From: CAIVVT01 sp963757265
GTDB taxonomy: Bacteria > Acidobacteriota > Terriglobia > Bryobacterales > Bryobacteraceae
Length of the DNA stretch: 64,000 nucleotides
Assembly: GCA_963757265.1 (NCBI GenBank)
Contig: CAVWRA010000006.1
Span: 2,418,001-2,482,000 of the forward strand
Reading direction: 5' to 3'
Below, piece by piece: positions 43,084 through 52,424 of this stretch. The notes below the pieces were generated by a model. The model was not told the origin of the DNA and ran no database searches. It worked only from the letters and a program-made list of their open reading frames with translations. The translations under genes and the position numbers were made by a program. The number at the start of each line of letters is the position of its first letter. Within the stretch, counting starts at the first letter, position 1.

Positions 43084-44094
43084 ATGAGCCGGGTGATGCG
43101 GCGAATTCTGATTGTGGCCGCCGCGATCGCGGTGACGCTGGGCGTTGGCACGGCGGGTTTCGTCGTGGTCGCTGGCTACCCGGCGTTCGACGCCTTCTAC
43201 ATGGCGCTGATCACGATGACGACGGTGGGCTACGCGGAGATCCGGCCGCTGACGACGGCGGGGCGCGTGTTCAATTCGTTTTACCTGCTGCTGAGCGTGT
43301 CGACGCTGCTGCTGGCGATGGGGGTGGTGACGCAGGGCATCCTCGAGGCGCAGCTCGGGCACCTGCTGGAGAAACGGAGGATGCGAAAAATGATCGACCA
43401 GTTGCGCGGCCATTTCATCGTTTGCGGATGCGGGCGCGTGGGGCGGGGCGCGGCAGAGGAGCTGCGCGACGCCGGCGCGCGGCTGCTGATCATCGACCGG
43501 AGCGAGGACCGGATCGAGTGGGCGGTGCGGAACGGGTACCTGGCCGTGCTGGGGGATTCGACGCGCGACGAGACGTTGAAGGAGGCGGGCGTCGAGCGGG
43601 CCGCGGGGCTGATTGCGGCGCTGGGCACGGACGCGGACAATCTGTTCGCCGTCATCTCGGCCAAGACGCTGAACCCGGCATTGCGGGTGGCGGCGCGGGC
43701 GGCCGAGGAGGAAGCGGAACGCAAGATGCGCCAGGTGGGGGCGGACGCGGTGTTCGCGCCTTACACGATGACCGGGACGCGGCTGGCGCAAGCGCTGCTG
43801 AAGCCGCACGTGCGGCAGTTTCTGGACTTCACAACGACGCACCTGGGGCCGAGCGTGAGCATCGAGCAGGTGGAAGTGCTGGGCGGATGCGACCTGGTGG
43901 GCAGGAGCCTGGCGGAGCTGAAGATCGGCAGCGAGATGAAGGTGATCGTGCTGGGGATCCGGCGGGCCAGCGGAGAGATGATCTTCAATCCTTCGGCGGA
44001 GACGGCAGTGCAGGCCAGCGACTTTCTGATTGTCATGGGCGAAAAGGAGCCGCTGCAGCGGTTGGAGGCCCGGGTGACGGGAGCGGTGGCATGA
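43084..44094 (+). CDS. Kch-type potassium channel with TrkA-N (RCK) domain
   Basis: 336 aa. Two transmembrane helices flank a pore loop whose filter reads TTVGYAE (residues 46-52): the last Gly of the usual TVGYG is Ala51. The RCK domain starts HFIVCGCGRVGRGAAEEL with the NAD-binding Gly motif and continues to a TrkA-C part (VEVLGGCDLVGRSLAELK). Channel subunit gated by nucleotide or ligand; the altered filter may change selectivity. It begins 3 bases after the phosphatase stop and its own stop overlaps nnr. Confidence 0.88.
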   Translation: MSRVMRRILIVAAAIAVTLGVGTAGFVVVAGYPAFDAFYMALITMTTVGYAEIRPLTTAGRVFNSFYLLLSVSTLLLAMGVVTQGILEAQLGHLLEKRRMRKMIDQLRGHFIVCGCGRVGRGAAEELRDAGARLLIIDRSEDRIEWAVRNGYLAVLGDSTRDETLKEAGVERAAGLIAALGTDADNLFAVISAKTLNPALRVAARAAEEEAERKMRQVGADAVFAPYTMTGTRLAQALLKPHVRQFLDFTTTHLGPSVSIEQVEVLGGCDLVGRSLAELKIGSEMKVIVLGIRRASGEMIFNPSAETAVQASDFLIVMGEKEPLQRLEARVTGAVA

Positions 44095-45572
44095 AGATTC
44101 TGAACACGGAACAGATGCGCGAGGTCGATCGCGCGGCGATGGAAGCAGGCTTCCCGGGGCTGATCCTGATGGAGAACGCGGGCTGCCGGGTGACGGAATT
44201 CCTGGAGCGGACTTTCGCGCCGTTAGGCGGGCAACGGATCGTGGTGGTGTGCGGCAAGGGCAACAACGGAGGCGACGGACTGGTGGTCGCGCGGCAGTTG
44301 TGGACGCGGTTCCAGCCGGCGTCGCTGCACGTGTTGCTGGCAGCGCCGGGCGAGGAGTTCCAGCTCGACGCGGCGACGAACTGGGGGATGCTGCGGGCGC
44401 TGGGGATCGTGGGCGAACTGCAGGTCACGCCCGAGATGCGGCCGGCGACGGTGGTGGTCGACGCACTGCTGGGCACGGGGCTGAAAGGGCCGGCGGAAGG
44501 CCGGGCACTGGAGCTGATCCGCGAGATCAACAGCGCGTTCCCGCTGGCCAGGATCGTCAGCGTGGACGTGCCGTCGGGGCTGCACCCGGAGGGCGAGTCG
44601 GTGCGCGCCGGGCACACGATTACGTTCGCCGCGCCCACGGCGGAGCTGATTCTGCCGCCGACTTGTGACCGGGCGGGTGAAGTGATCGTGGCGCCGATCG
44701 GCATTCCGCGGGCGCTGATTGAAGACGACGCGGCGCACTGGTTGAACCTGTTGGAGCCGGCGATGTTCGCCGAGCTGCTGCGGGACCGGCCGCGAGGCGC
44801 GCACAAAGGCAACTTCAGCCACGTGCACGTGGTCGGCGGCGGGCCAGGGAAGGGCGGCGCCGCGGCCATGGCCGGCGCGGCGGCGCTGCGGGCCGGGGCG
44901 GGCCTGGTGACGGTCGCCACCGACGCCCGCGAGCGCTCGGCGGTCACGACGCTGATGCCCGAGCTGATGACCGCCGCATGGGCTGACGAGATCGGCCAGA
45001 TCGACGCGCACCATGTGCTGGCGGTGGGTCCGGGCCTGGGCCGCACGGACGAGAGCGATGACCTGGCGCGGAAGCTGTTCAGCACCGCGCCGACGCCGAT
45101 GGTGGTGGACGCGGATGCACTGAATGCGCTGGCCCTGACGCCGTTCCACGGCGCCGGGCGATTCCGCGTTCTGACGCCGCATCCGGGCGAGATGGCGCGA
45201 CTGACGGGGGGCAGCGTGGCCGACATTCAGGCCGATCGGGTGGACATCGCGCGGCGCCTGGCAAGACAGCGCGCGTGCGTCATTGTGCTCAAAGGGCAGC
45301 GCACGGTCATCGCGCTGCCGGACGGCCGCGTGTACGTGAATCCGACCGGCACGCCGGCCATGGCGACGGCGGGCAGCGGCGACATCCTGACGGGCCTGAT
45401 CGCCGGCCTGTTGGCGCAATTTCCGGAGCGGCGCGAGGCGGCCGTGCTGGCGGCGGTATGGCTGCACGGGCGGGCGGGCGAGCTGGGCGCGGTGGAGATG
45501 GGCGAAATGAGCCTCTCGGCGATGGATCTGCTGCGCTATCTGCCGCCGGCCATCCGCAGTGCGCGCTCATGA
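44091..45572 (+). CDS. nnr: Bifunctional NAD(P)H-hydrate epimerase / ADP-dependent dehydratase
   Basis: 493 aa from ATG 44091, in ATGA overlap with the channel gene. Residues 1-~215 are the epimerase (YjeF-N): MENAGCRVTEFL, VVVCGKGNNGGDGLVVARQL, VVDALLGTGLKGP and VDVPSGLHPEG. Residues ~230-490 are the ribokinase-like dehydratase: HKGNFSHVHVVGGGPGKGGA, LAVGPGLG, VVDADALNAL, LTPHPGEMARL and GSGDILTGLIAG. It repairs damaged NADH and NADPH hydrates. The two-domain fusion is usual in bacteria. Confidence 0.95.
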   Translation: MKILNTEQMREVDRAAMEAGFPGLILMENAGCRVTEFLERTFAPLGGQRIVVVCGKGNNGGDGLVVARQLWTRFQPASLHVLLAAPGEEFQLDAATNWGMLRALGIVGELQVTPEMRPATVVVDALLGTGLKGPAEGRALELIREINSAFPLARIVSVDVPSGLHPEGESVRAGHTITFAAPTAELILPPTCDRAGEVIVAPIGIPRALIEDDAAHWLNLLEPAMFAELLRDRPRGAHKGNFSHVHVVGGGPGKGGAAAMAGAAALRAGAGLVTVATDARERSAVTTLMPELMTAAWADEIGQIDAHHVLAVGPGLGRTDESDDLARKLFSTAPTPMVVDADALNALALTPFHGAGRFRVLTPHPGEMARLTGGSVADIQADRVDIARRLARQRACVIVLKGQRTVIALPDGRVYVNPTGTPAMATAGSGDILTGLIAGLLAQFPERREAAVLAAVWLHGRAGELGAVEMGEMSLSAMDLLRYLPPAIRSARS

Positions 45573-46015
45573 GACAGGCACTGTACTTCACGGCGACCGA
45601 AGAGGAGACCATCGAACTGGGCGAACGCCTAGCCTCCGAGTGGAACGTCCCGGTGGCGATCCTGTTGATCGGCGAACTGGGCGCGGGCAAGACGACGCTG
45701 GCCAAGGGGCTGGCCGCGGGCTTCGGCGCGGCGCGGCCGGAGGAAGTGACGAGCCCGACCTTTCCGTTGATCCACGAGTACGGTGATCCGGTGAGGGTGT
45801 ATCACGTTGACCTGTATCGGCTGGAGACGGCCGCGCAGGTCGAGGGCCTGTGCCTGGACGAGATTTTCGCGCGGCCGGCCGCGGTGCTGTTGGAATGGGC
45901 GGAACGCTTCCCCGCCGTGCTGCCGAAGAGCCGCATCGAGATTCGCATTGGGTGCGTCCAGGATCGGCGGGACGCGGAGACGCGGCGCATCGAAGTGCGG
46001 GAGGTGGAGGGATGA
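45569..46015 (+). CDS. tsaE: tRNA threonylcarbamoyladenosine biosynthesis ATPase TsaE
   Basis: 148 aa from ATG 45569, ATGA-coupled to nnr. GELGAGKTTLAKGLAAGF is the Walker A loop, TSPTFPLIHEY the switch-like motif, and VYHVDLYRL plus LLEWAERFP are family signatures. It acts with TsaB and TsaD to make t6A37 on ANN-decoding tRNAs. TsaB and TsaD are not in view. nnr-tsaE adjacency is a recurrent gene order. Confidence 0.95.
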   Translation: MRQALYFTATEEETIELGERLASEWNVPVAILLIGELGAGKTTLAKGLAAGFGAARPEEVTSPTFPLIHEYGDPVRVYHVDLYRLETAAQVEGLCLDEIFARPAAVLLEWAERFPAVLPKSRIEIRIGCVQDRRDAETRRIEVREVEG

Positions 46016-47115
46016 GGCGCGAACCGGACCGGCGCGTGGCGCTGATCACGATCTGGGTGCTGCTGGGGATTGCGCTGTACCTGGTGTGGCAGATGACGGC
46101 GCCGTTCCGGAGCGGGATTTTTCTGGGGATCGTGCTGGGCATCTCGGGCTTTCCAATCCATGCCGCGCTGGAGCGCCGCTGGCGCAGGCCCGGGCTGGCC
46201 GCTCTGGCGGCGACCGTGGCGATGATCGCGCTGGTTGCGGGTCCGGTGCTGTTCATCGCCGTGACCGTGGCGCGCGAGGCCCAGAGCCTGTATCGCACGC
46301 TGGCCGAGTCGAGCCGCTTGCAGGGCGGCTGGAACGCCTGGTTCGCCGCGCTCATCGAAGGCCCGATCGGCTGGCTGGCGCGCTCGACCGGCATGCCTGT
46401 GCCAAGCCTCCAGGCGGCGCTGACGAGCCAACTGCAGGACGCGGCCAATGGGGCGCTGGGCCGCATCGGCGCTTTGTTCGGGAACGTGTCGTTGACGCTG
46501 CTGGAGGCGGCAATCACATTCCTGACGTTGTACTTCTTCTTCCGCGGGGCGACGGGTCTGCGCTCCCAGGCGGTGGAATGGACTCCGCTGCCGGCGCGGC
46601 GGGTAGAGGAACTGCTGGACGCGGTGGGTGAGGCGATCCGCGCCAACGTGTACGGAACGCTGGCCGTGGCTGCCTCGCAGGGAGCGCTGGTCGGGATCGG
46701 CTTCGCCATCGTGGGGCTGCCGTCGCCGTGGTTGTGGGGCGTGGTGGCGACGATCTGTTCGCTGATGCCCGTGGTGGGCACGGCGCTGATCTGGGTGCCG
46801 GGCGTGGCCGCGCTGCTCATCGCGGGGAGCTGGATCCGGGCTTTGATCCTGGCGCTGTGGTGTCTGTTGGTAGTGGTCGGATTGACCGACTACGTGCTGC
46901 GACCCATCGTGCTGCGCGGGCGCATGCCGATGAACACGCTGCTGATTGTGCTTTCGATTTTCGGCGGGATGGAGTATTTCGGGCTGGCGGGCGTGATCGC
47001 GGGTCCGGTGGTGTTCAGCGTCACGGCGGCGCTCGTCAAGATCCTGAAAGAGATGCTGGACGAGCGCGAGGACGCGCAACAGGCAGCGCGCGAGGGCCCG
47101 GCGCCGGGCTATTGA
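46012..47115 (+). CDS. AI-2E family (PerM/YdiK-like) membrane transporter
   Basis: 367 aa from ATG 46012 (GAGGTGGAGGG before it), ATGA-coupled to tsaE. About seven to eight hydrophobic segments in the family arrangement: an N-terminal hairpin pair, a soluble middle region (~95-160), then helices ending in VLRPIVLRGRMPMNTLLIVLSIFGG, the conserved block before the last helices. Members export small molecules, some autoinducer-2, others act as sodium/proton exchangers. Substrate unknown. Ends the long plus-strand run; its tail overlaps the convergent gene by 7 bases. Confidence 0.88.
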   Translation: MRREPDRRVALITIWVLLGIALYLVWQMTAPFRSGIFLGIVLGISGFPIHAALERRWRRPGLAALAATVAMIALVAGPVLFIAVTVAREAQSLYRTLAESSRLQGGWNAWFAALIEGPIGWLARSTGMPVPSLQAALTSQLQDAANGALGRIGALFGNVSLTLLEAAITFLTLYFFFRGATGLRSQAVEWTPLPARRVEELLDAVGEAIRANVYGTLAVAASQGALVGIGFAIVGLPSPWLWGVVATICSLMPVVGTALIWVPGVAALLIAGSWIRALILALWCLLVVVGLTDYVLRPIVLRGRMPMNTLLIVLSIFGGMEYFGLAGVIAGPVVFSVTAALVKILKEMLDEREDAQQAAREGPAPGY

Positions 47116-47801
47116 TCCTTATCCTTGTCCTTGTCTTTATCCTTATCCTGATCCTTCTTCTTCCGATCGTCGGTCTGATTGGCCTGGTCCAGCGTCTCGC
47201 CTTTGCGCAGCAGCGACGGCTGCTTCTTCGGATTGGCGTCCGCTTTTTTCTGGTCTTCGGTCTTCTCCGACTTGCGGTCGGGCGCGCTCATGGCATCGTG
47301 CTGCTTTTCGATCTGGCGTTGTTGCGATTCGACCTCGTGCGCCCTCTGGTTGACGTCTTCCTCGGACAACGCGGCGCTGTCGCGGGTAGCGTCGACCGCC
47401 TGTTCGAGGCTGAATTGGTAACGCTCCTTATCGGCGGCCTGAATCTCGGAGAGCTTCTGCAGCTTGGCCAGCAGCTCGCGTTCCGTCTTGGCCATCGCGG
47501 GCAGCACGGTCACGGTCCGCTTGTGGGCCAGCGCGTCGTCCACCACGGTGTTCATGGCGTCGATGATCTGGGTGTACTGGTCGAGCGTGTCGTGGATCAG
47601 AATGCTGCGGCCGGCCTTTTCCTTGGCAAAGAGCTGCGCGACCAGATCCACGCGCTGACGCGCCAGGAGCAGGTAGAGCCTGATCCGGTCGTCGGGCTCC
47701 TGCGCCTCGCGCAAGCGGTCCACTTCGTCGGCGGTGAGGAAGTCGCGCTGCGCCGCGACTGGCGCCACGCAAAACAGTGCGAGAAGCAGAAAGCGGAGCA
47801 T
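47109..47801 (-). CDS. Exported helical protein with Lys/Asp repeat tail
   Basis: 230 aa with a signal peptide (LRFLLLALFCVAPVAAQ). The mature part is helical (residues ~20-165) with Leu/Ala heptads. The C-terminal ~45 residues are charged and low in complexity, ending in five or so Asp-Lys repeats. No family recognised. It is the last gene of a minus-strand group with the 142-aa and TPR genes, all exported or periplasmic. Confidence 0.7.
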   Translation of the reverse strand: MLRFLLLALFCVAPVAAQRDFLTADEVDRLREAQEPDDRIRLYLLLARQRVDLVAQLFAKEKAGRSILIHDTLDQYTQIIDAMNTVVDDALAHKRTVTVLPAMAKTERELLAKLQKLSEIQAADKERYQFSLEQAVDATRDSAALSEEDVNQRAHEVESQQRQIEKQHDAMSAPDRKSEKTEDQKKADANPKKQPSLLRKGETLDQANQTDDRKKKDQDKDKDKDKDKDQ

Positions 47802-47817
47802 AATTTCCTCGCCGGCC

Positions 47818-48246
47818 TCACTGGCCGCTCATCACTCCGAACAGGAACTCATCGTGAAGCACGACCAGCCGGTCGCGCGCTTTTTCCGCCGGCGGGCGGC
47901 TGTCGAAAGCGATCGCCTGCACCAGGCTCTCGAGCTGCTTAAGCATGTCGCGCGTGCGCAGCTCCCCTTTCTTGTAATACTTGCCCAACTTGCTGGGGCG
48001 CTTACCCGTGTCGCGCAGGGATTGGAGCGACAATTCGACGGCCTGCACCATCGTGTCCATGTCCTTTTTCAGGTCAGCGACCGACCCGCCCTCGGTCGGA
48101 AGCGCGCGCGCGTCCTTCAGCGCCGTCGCCGCGGCGTCCAGCGCCAGCTCGCTGCGCTTCTGCAAGTCGGGCTCCTTGCGGACCGCGTCGAGGTCGACCG
48201 CCCCGAAGCACAGCGTGCAGCAAATCCACGCGCCCAGGATTCTCAT
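47818..48246 (-). CDS. Small exported helical protein
   Basis: 142 aa from ATG 48246 (MRILGAWICCTLCFGAVDL), a signal peptide, in ATGA overlap with the TPR gene. A helical body with Lys/Asp/Leu pattern follows, including KDMDTMVQAVELSLQSLRD. Similar in style to its downstream neighbour (both have a YY/TLDQ-like central helix) and may interact with it. No known domain. Confidence 0.65.
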   Translation of the reverse strand: MRILGAWICCTLCFGAVDLDAVRKEPDLQKRSELALDAAATALKDARALPTEGGSVADLKKDMDTMVQAVELSLQSLRDTGKRPSKLGKYYKKGELRTRDMLKQLESLVQAIAFDSRPPAEKARDRLVVLHDEFLFGVMSGQ

Positions 48247-49484
48247 TTGTTCAGTACCCTCGTCAGAAGGCGAACCCTCTGCCGGGCTTTCCACTCCTCG
48301 TCGGGGTGCTGGCCGTTACTCAGGCTCAGGAAGCGCTGGTAGCTCTCCAGGGCCGGCCGCGGCTGTTTGAGAGCATCCAGCATCATCGCACGATACCAGA
48401 AATAGGCGGCGTTCTCACCGCCCAATTGCCTGGATTTTTCCAGCGTCTCGAGCGCGGCCGGATAGTTGTTTAAGAGGACCAGCATGCTGGTCAGCTCATT
48501 CCAGGCCTCGAGCGAATCGGGCTTGAGCTTCGTCGCCGCCGAGAACTGTTCCGCGGCGGGCGCATACTGCTTCTGATCACGCAGCAGCCGGCCATAGAAC
48601 ATCCGCAGTTCGAGATTGTCCGGCTGCGCCCCGACCAGCGGAGCCGCGGCCTCGATGGCCTTGTCCGGCTGTCCGTCAAGCTTCAAGGCGTGGGCCAATG
48701 CGTAGCGCAGCGCCGGCGTCGGGCTCAGCGCCAGCGCGGCAGAGAGGCTGGCGACGGCCTGTTTCGTGTCGCCCAGATCCAGTGCCAGCACGCCGGCGCG
48801 CTCCAGCGCGGCCGGATCCTGCGGAAACCGGCGATAGATGGCCGCGGCGTCGGCCGGCTTTTTCGCCTTTTCGAGATACTGCGCCAGTTCCAACTGGGCG
48901 GATGTATCGGCCGGCTTCAACTCGTTGTACTTCGTCATTGCGGCGGCCGCGTCGGGCCATTTCTCCTGCGCCGCGAGGGCCCGGGCCAGCACGAAAAAAG
49001 CTTCAGCCTGCCTGGGGTCCAGCGTCGTGACGGCGCGCAGGCGGGCCTCCGCATCCGCGGGCTTGCCCGCGCCGAGCAGCGCCTGGCCGAGCAGGAGCTG
49101 CGGACGGGCTTCGCGCGGCTTCTGTGTCGCGGCCTGGGTCAGCAATGCGGCCGCATCGCCGTATTGTTTTTGTTTCAGCAGCAGCAGGCCGAAGTTGAGC
49201 TGCACCTCATACAGGTTCGGCTGCAGCGCCAGCACCTTGCGGAAGGCGGCCGCGGCTTCGGTGTTCTGGCCGGCGAGACCGTAAGCCACGCCCAGATCGA
49301 ACCAGACTCCATAGTTGTCGGGGTTCTTGTCGAGCAGGTCCTTGAGAATGACGATGGCCTGCTGGGGATGGCCGGCGTCCAGCTGGAGCTGCGCTTCGGC
49401 CAGCGGGTCCGGCGCGGGGGTGGCCGGCGGCCGGGTTTTGGGCTGCTGGGTGAGCGCCGCCAGAAGCAGAAGCGCGGAGAGCAT
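48243..49484 (-). CDS. Exported TPR-repeat protein
   Basis: 413 aa with a short N-terminal hydrophobic segment (LSALLLLAALT). About nine tetratricopeptide repeats with the W-L-G-Y-A-F-A-P consensus, e.g. NYGVWFDLGVAYGLAGQNTE, NLYEVQLNFGLLLLKQKQYG without further residues, and PDSLEAWNELTSMLVLLNNY. It is a protein-binding scaffold, probably periplasmic. First gene of a coupled three-gene group, and 27 bases downstream of uvrA on the same strand, so it may be cotranscribed with uvrA. Confidence 0.85.
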   Translation of the reverse strand: MLSALLLLAALTQQPKTRPPATPAPDPLAEAQLQLDAGHPQQAIVILKDLLDKNPDNYGVWFDLGVAYGLAGQNTEAAAAFRKVLALQPNLYEVQLNFGLLLLKQKQYGDAAALLTQAATQKPREARPQLLLGQALLGAGKPADAEARLRAVTTLDPRQAEAFFVLARALAAQEKWPDAAAAMTKYNELKPADTSAQLELAQYLEKAKKPADAAAIYRRFPQDPAALERAGVLALDLGDTKQAVASLSAALALSPTPALRYALAHALKLDGQPDKAIEAAAPLVGAQPDNLELRMFYGRLLRDQKQYAPAAEQFSAATKLKPDSLEAWNELTSMLVLLNNYPAALETLEKSRQLGGENAAYFWYRAMMLDALKQPRPALESYQRFLSLSNGQHPDEEWKARQRVRLLTRVLNK

Positions 49485-49511
49485 CTCACCTTCATTGTGC
49501 CCCGGCGCCGG

Positions 49512-52361
49512 TCAGGCGAGAAGCGGGCGCAGGAATCGTCCGGTGTAGGAGGCCTCGCAGGCGGCTACGCTCTCCGGCGTTCCCTCGACGACGATGCGGC
49601 CGCCGCCGCCGCCGCCCTCGGGCCCCAGGTCGATGATCCAATCGGCGTGGCGGATCACCTCCATGTTGTGTTCGATGACCAGCAGCGACGCACCCTTGTT
49701 CAGCAGCCGTTCGAAAGCGTCCAGGAGCTTGGCGATGTCGTCGAAGTGCAGACCCGTGGTGGGCTCGTCGAACAGGTACAGCACGCCCCGGGCGTCGGAT
49801 TGCGTCAGGTGCGAGGCCAGCTTCACGCGTTGCGCCTCGCCGCCCGAAAGCGTCGTCGCCGATTGCCCGAGGCGCAGGTAACCCAGCCCCACGTCGGCCA
49901 TGGGCCGCAGGCGCGCGACGATCCGCGGCTGGTCGGCGAAAAATGTCAGCGCCTCGTTGATGGTCAACTGCAGCACTTCGTAAATGTTCAGCCCGCGGTA
50001 TCGGATGTCGAGGATCGACTGCTTGTAACGCGTGCCGCGGCAATCCTCGCAGATCAGCTCCACGTCGGCGAGGAACTGCATCTCGACGGTCACGGTGCCG
50101 TCGCCCTGGCACGTTTCGCAGCGCCCGCCGGCGATATTGAAGCTGAAATGGCCGGGCGTGTAGCCGCGCCGCATGGCTTCGGTGGTGGAGGCGAAGAGCT
50201 CGCGAATGGGGTCGAAGGCCTTCGAATAGGTCACGGGGTTGGAGCGCGGTGTGCGTCCGATGGGCGACTGATCGACCAGCACCAGCTCGCGCACGCGCTC
50301 AGCGCCGGCCACGGAGCGCCAGTTGCGCCGCCCGGCCGCGGCTTCACTCGCCCCGGCCGATGGCGCAGAGTCCCGCGAGGAGCCTTCCGCGGTGAGCACG
50401 CGGTTCAGGCGCGCCTGCAGTGCTTTGTGGATCACGTCGTGCACCAGGGTGGACTTGCCGGAGCCGGAGACGCCGGTCACGACGGTCATCAATCCGAGCG
50501 GCACCAGCACATCGATGTTCTGCAGATTGTGCGCCTGGCAACCCTGAAAGCGCAGGGTGTGCTTGGGATTGACGCGCCGCCGCGCGGTTTTCAAAGAGGT
50601 CTTCAACTCACCGCGCAGGTAGCGGGCCGTCAGCGGAGCTTCGCGCGTCCCGTCGCCCGGCGCGAGCGCGAGCATCTGGTCGAGCGTGCCCTCAAAGGTG
50701 ATCTGGCCGCCCTGTTCACCCGCGCCCGGCCCCATGTCGACGACGTGGTCCGCGGCGCGCATCACGTCGGCATCGTGCTCGACGACGAGAATCGTATTGC
50801 CCAGATCGCGCAGTTCGTGCAAGATGCGGACCAGGCGTCCGGTGTCGCGGGGGTGCAGGCCGATCGACGGCTCATCGAGCACGTAGGTCGCGCCCACCAG
50901 ACGCGAGCCGAGGCAGGTGGCGAGCTGGATGCGTTGCGCCTCGCCGCCGGAGAGGGTCATCGAGAGACGATCGAGCGTGAGGTAATCCAGGCCGACGTCG
51001 TGCAGAAACCGCAGCCGCTGGCGGATTTCGACCAGAATCCGGCCGGCGATCGCGGCCTGTTCCGGGCCCAGCTCCAATCCGTCGAAGAAAGCCAGCGATT
51101 CGGCGACGTTCATCTGTGCCACGTTCGCAATGGTCCGGCCGCCGACGCGGACGAACAGGGCGTCCTCGCGCAAACGCGCTCCGCCACAGGCGCTGCACTC
51201 GGTGTAGCCGCGGTAGCGCGCCAGAAAGACGCGGACGTGGACCTTGTACTTCTTGCGCTCGACGTCGCGGAAGAACTTGCGGATGCCCTCGCGCAGGAGG
51301 GTTTTCTCCGCCGTGTTGAGATCCACGTAAGGAACGCCGGGCCGGATCCGGCGCGCGCTGCGGATGAGGAATTCCTCCAGGCCCCATTCGTAGTTCGGCT
51401 TGGTCCAGGGATCGACCGCTCCGGCGGCAATCGACTTGGAAGGATCGGGGATCACCAGGTCCATGTCGTAGTCGATGGTGTTGCCGAAGCCCTGGCATTG
51501 GGGGCAGGCGCCGTAGGGGTTGTTGAAGCTGAACAGCGACGGTTCGGGCGTCGGAAACTCGCGACCGCAGCTCTTGCAGGCGAAGCGTTCACTGAAGCGC
51601 AGGCGGCGCGGCTCGGGCTCCCCGGCCTGTTCGAAGATCACCTCGCCGGCCTCGCGGTAGCAGATCTCGATGGTATCGACGATGCGCTGCCGCAGCGCGT
51701 CGGGGCCGGCTTCGCTATGCAGGACGAGGCGGTCGACCAGCGCGAAGAAGGGCTGCGAGAAATCGATTTCGAGGAGCGATTCGGGCGTCGAAAACTCGAA
51801 CATGCGCCCGGATTGGAAAAGGCGGTTGAAGCCGCGCTTGCGCAGGTCGGACAGATGGTCCTTCAGCACTTTTTCGCCTGCCGCAGGCGTGTGGTGAACG
51901 GGGAACAGCGCGTACCAGCGGGAGCCCTCCGGCTCCGTCAGCATCGCCGCGGCGACAGGGTCCACGGTGTCGCGCACCACCGGTTTTTCGCACGCCGGGC
52001 ACCAGGTCTGGCCGGCGCGGGCGTAGAGCAGCCGCAGAAAATCGTGGATCTCGGTGGATGTCGCGACGGTGGAGCGTGGATTGCGCGTCGTGTTTTTCTG
52101 GCGGATGGCGATGGGCGGGGCGATGCCGTCGATCTCGTCCACGGCGGGCTTTTCCATGCGGTCGAGGAACTGGCGGGCGTAGGCCGAAAGAGACTCGACG
52201 TAGCGCCGCTGCCCCTCGGCGTAGATGGTGTCGAAGACCAGCGAGGATTTGCCCGAGCCGGAGACGCCGGTCACGACCGTCAGCCGGTTGTGGGGCAGGT
52301 CGACGGAGATGTTCTTGAGGTTATGGACCCGCGCTCCGCGGACCCGCAGCAGCTCCGGCAC
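49512..52361 (-). CDS. uvrA: Excinuclease ABC subunit A
   Basis: 949 aa, normal length. Two ABC ATPase modules: VTGVSGSGKSSLVFDT and the second VTGVSGSGKSTLVHDV; signature loops MTLSGGEAQRIQLA and TTLSGGEAQRVKLA; VLDEPSIGLH and LFDEPTTGLH. Zinc sites: CPAC (~residue 120), CxxC in ACKSCG with CPQCQG, and CETCQG with CEDC. It scans DNA for damage and loads UvrB. The start is divergent from mutY with 63 bases between, so the two repair genes share a regulatory region. Confidence 0.97.
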   Translation of the reverse strand: MPELLRVRGARVHNLKNISVDLPHNRLTVVTGVSGSGKSSLVFDTIYAEGQRRYVESLSAYARQFLDRMEKPAVDEIDGIAPPIAIRQKNTTRNPRSTVATSTEIHDFLRLLYARAGQTWCPACEKPVVRDTVDPVAAAMLTEPEGSRWYALFPVHHTPAAGEKVLKDHLSDLRKRGFNRLFQSGRMFEFSTPESLLEIDFSQPFFALVDRLVLHSEAGPDALRQRIVDTIEICYREAGEVIFEQAGEPEPRRLRFSERFACKSCGREFPTPEPSLFSFNNPYGACPQCQGFGNTIDYDMDLVIPDPSKSIAAGAVDPWTKPNYEWGLEEFLIRSARRIRPGVPYVDLNTAEKTLLREGIRKFFRDVERKKYKVHVRVFLARYRGYTECSACGGARLREDALFVRVGGRTIANVAQMNVAESLAFFDGLELGPEQAAIAGRILVEIRQRLRFLHDVGLDYLTLDRLSMTLSGGEAQRIQLATCLGSRLVGATYVLDEPSIGLHPRDTGRLVRILHELRDLGNTILVVEHDADVMRAADHVVDMGPGAGEQGGQITFEGTLDQMLALAPGDGTREAPLTARYLRGELKTSLKTARRRVNPKHTLRFQGCQAHNLQNIDVLVPLGLMTVVTGVSGSGKSTLVHDVIHKALQARLNRVLTAEGSSRDSAPSAGASEAAAGRRNWRSVAGAERVRELVLVDQSPIGRTPRSNPVTYSKAFDPIRELFASTTEAMRRGYTPGHFSFNIAGGRCETCQGDGTVTVEMQFLADVELICEDCRGTRYKQSILDIRYRGLNIYEVLQLTINEALTFFADQPRIVARLRPMADVGLGYLRLGQSATTLSGGEAQRVKLASHLTQSDARGVLYLFDEPTTGLHFDDIAKLLDAFERLLNKGASLLVIEHNMEVIRHADWIIDLGPEGGGGGGRIVVEGTPESVAACEASYTGRFLRPLLA

Positions 52362-52424
52362 AGTGTTAGAAATCCTTCAAAATCGAGGCGCCAACGAGGG
52401 ATCGCTATCATTGTAGCAACGCGC

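Noticed and set aside
48690..52424. Very long plus-strand open frame (over 1200 codons) antisense to the TPR gene and uvrA, in frame with mutY
   Set aside because: Its sequence is low in complexity and rich in Arg, Gly and Ala, and mirrors codon bias on the opposite strand; uvrA is certain and mutY starts properly at 52425.
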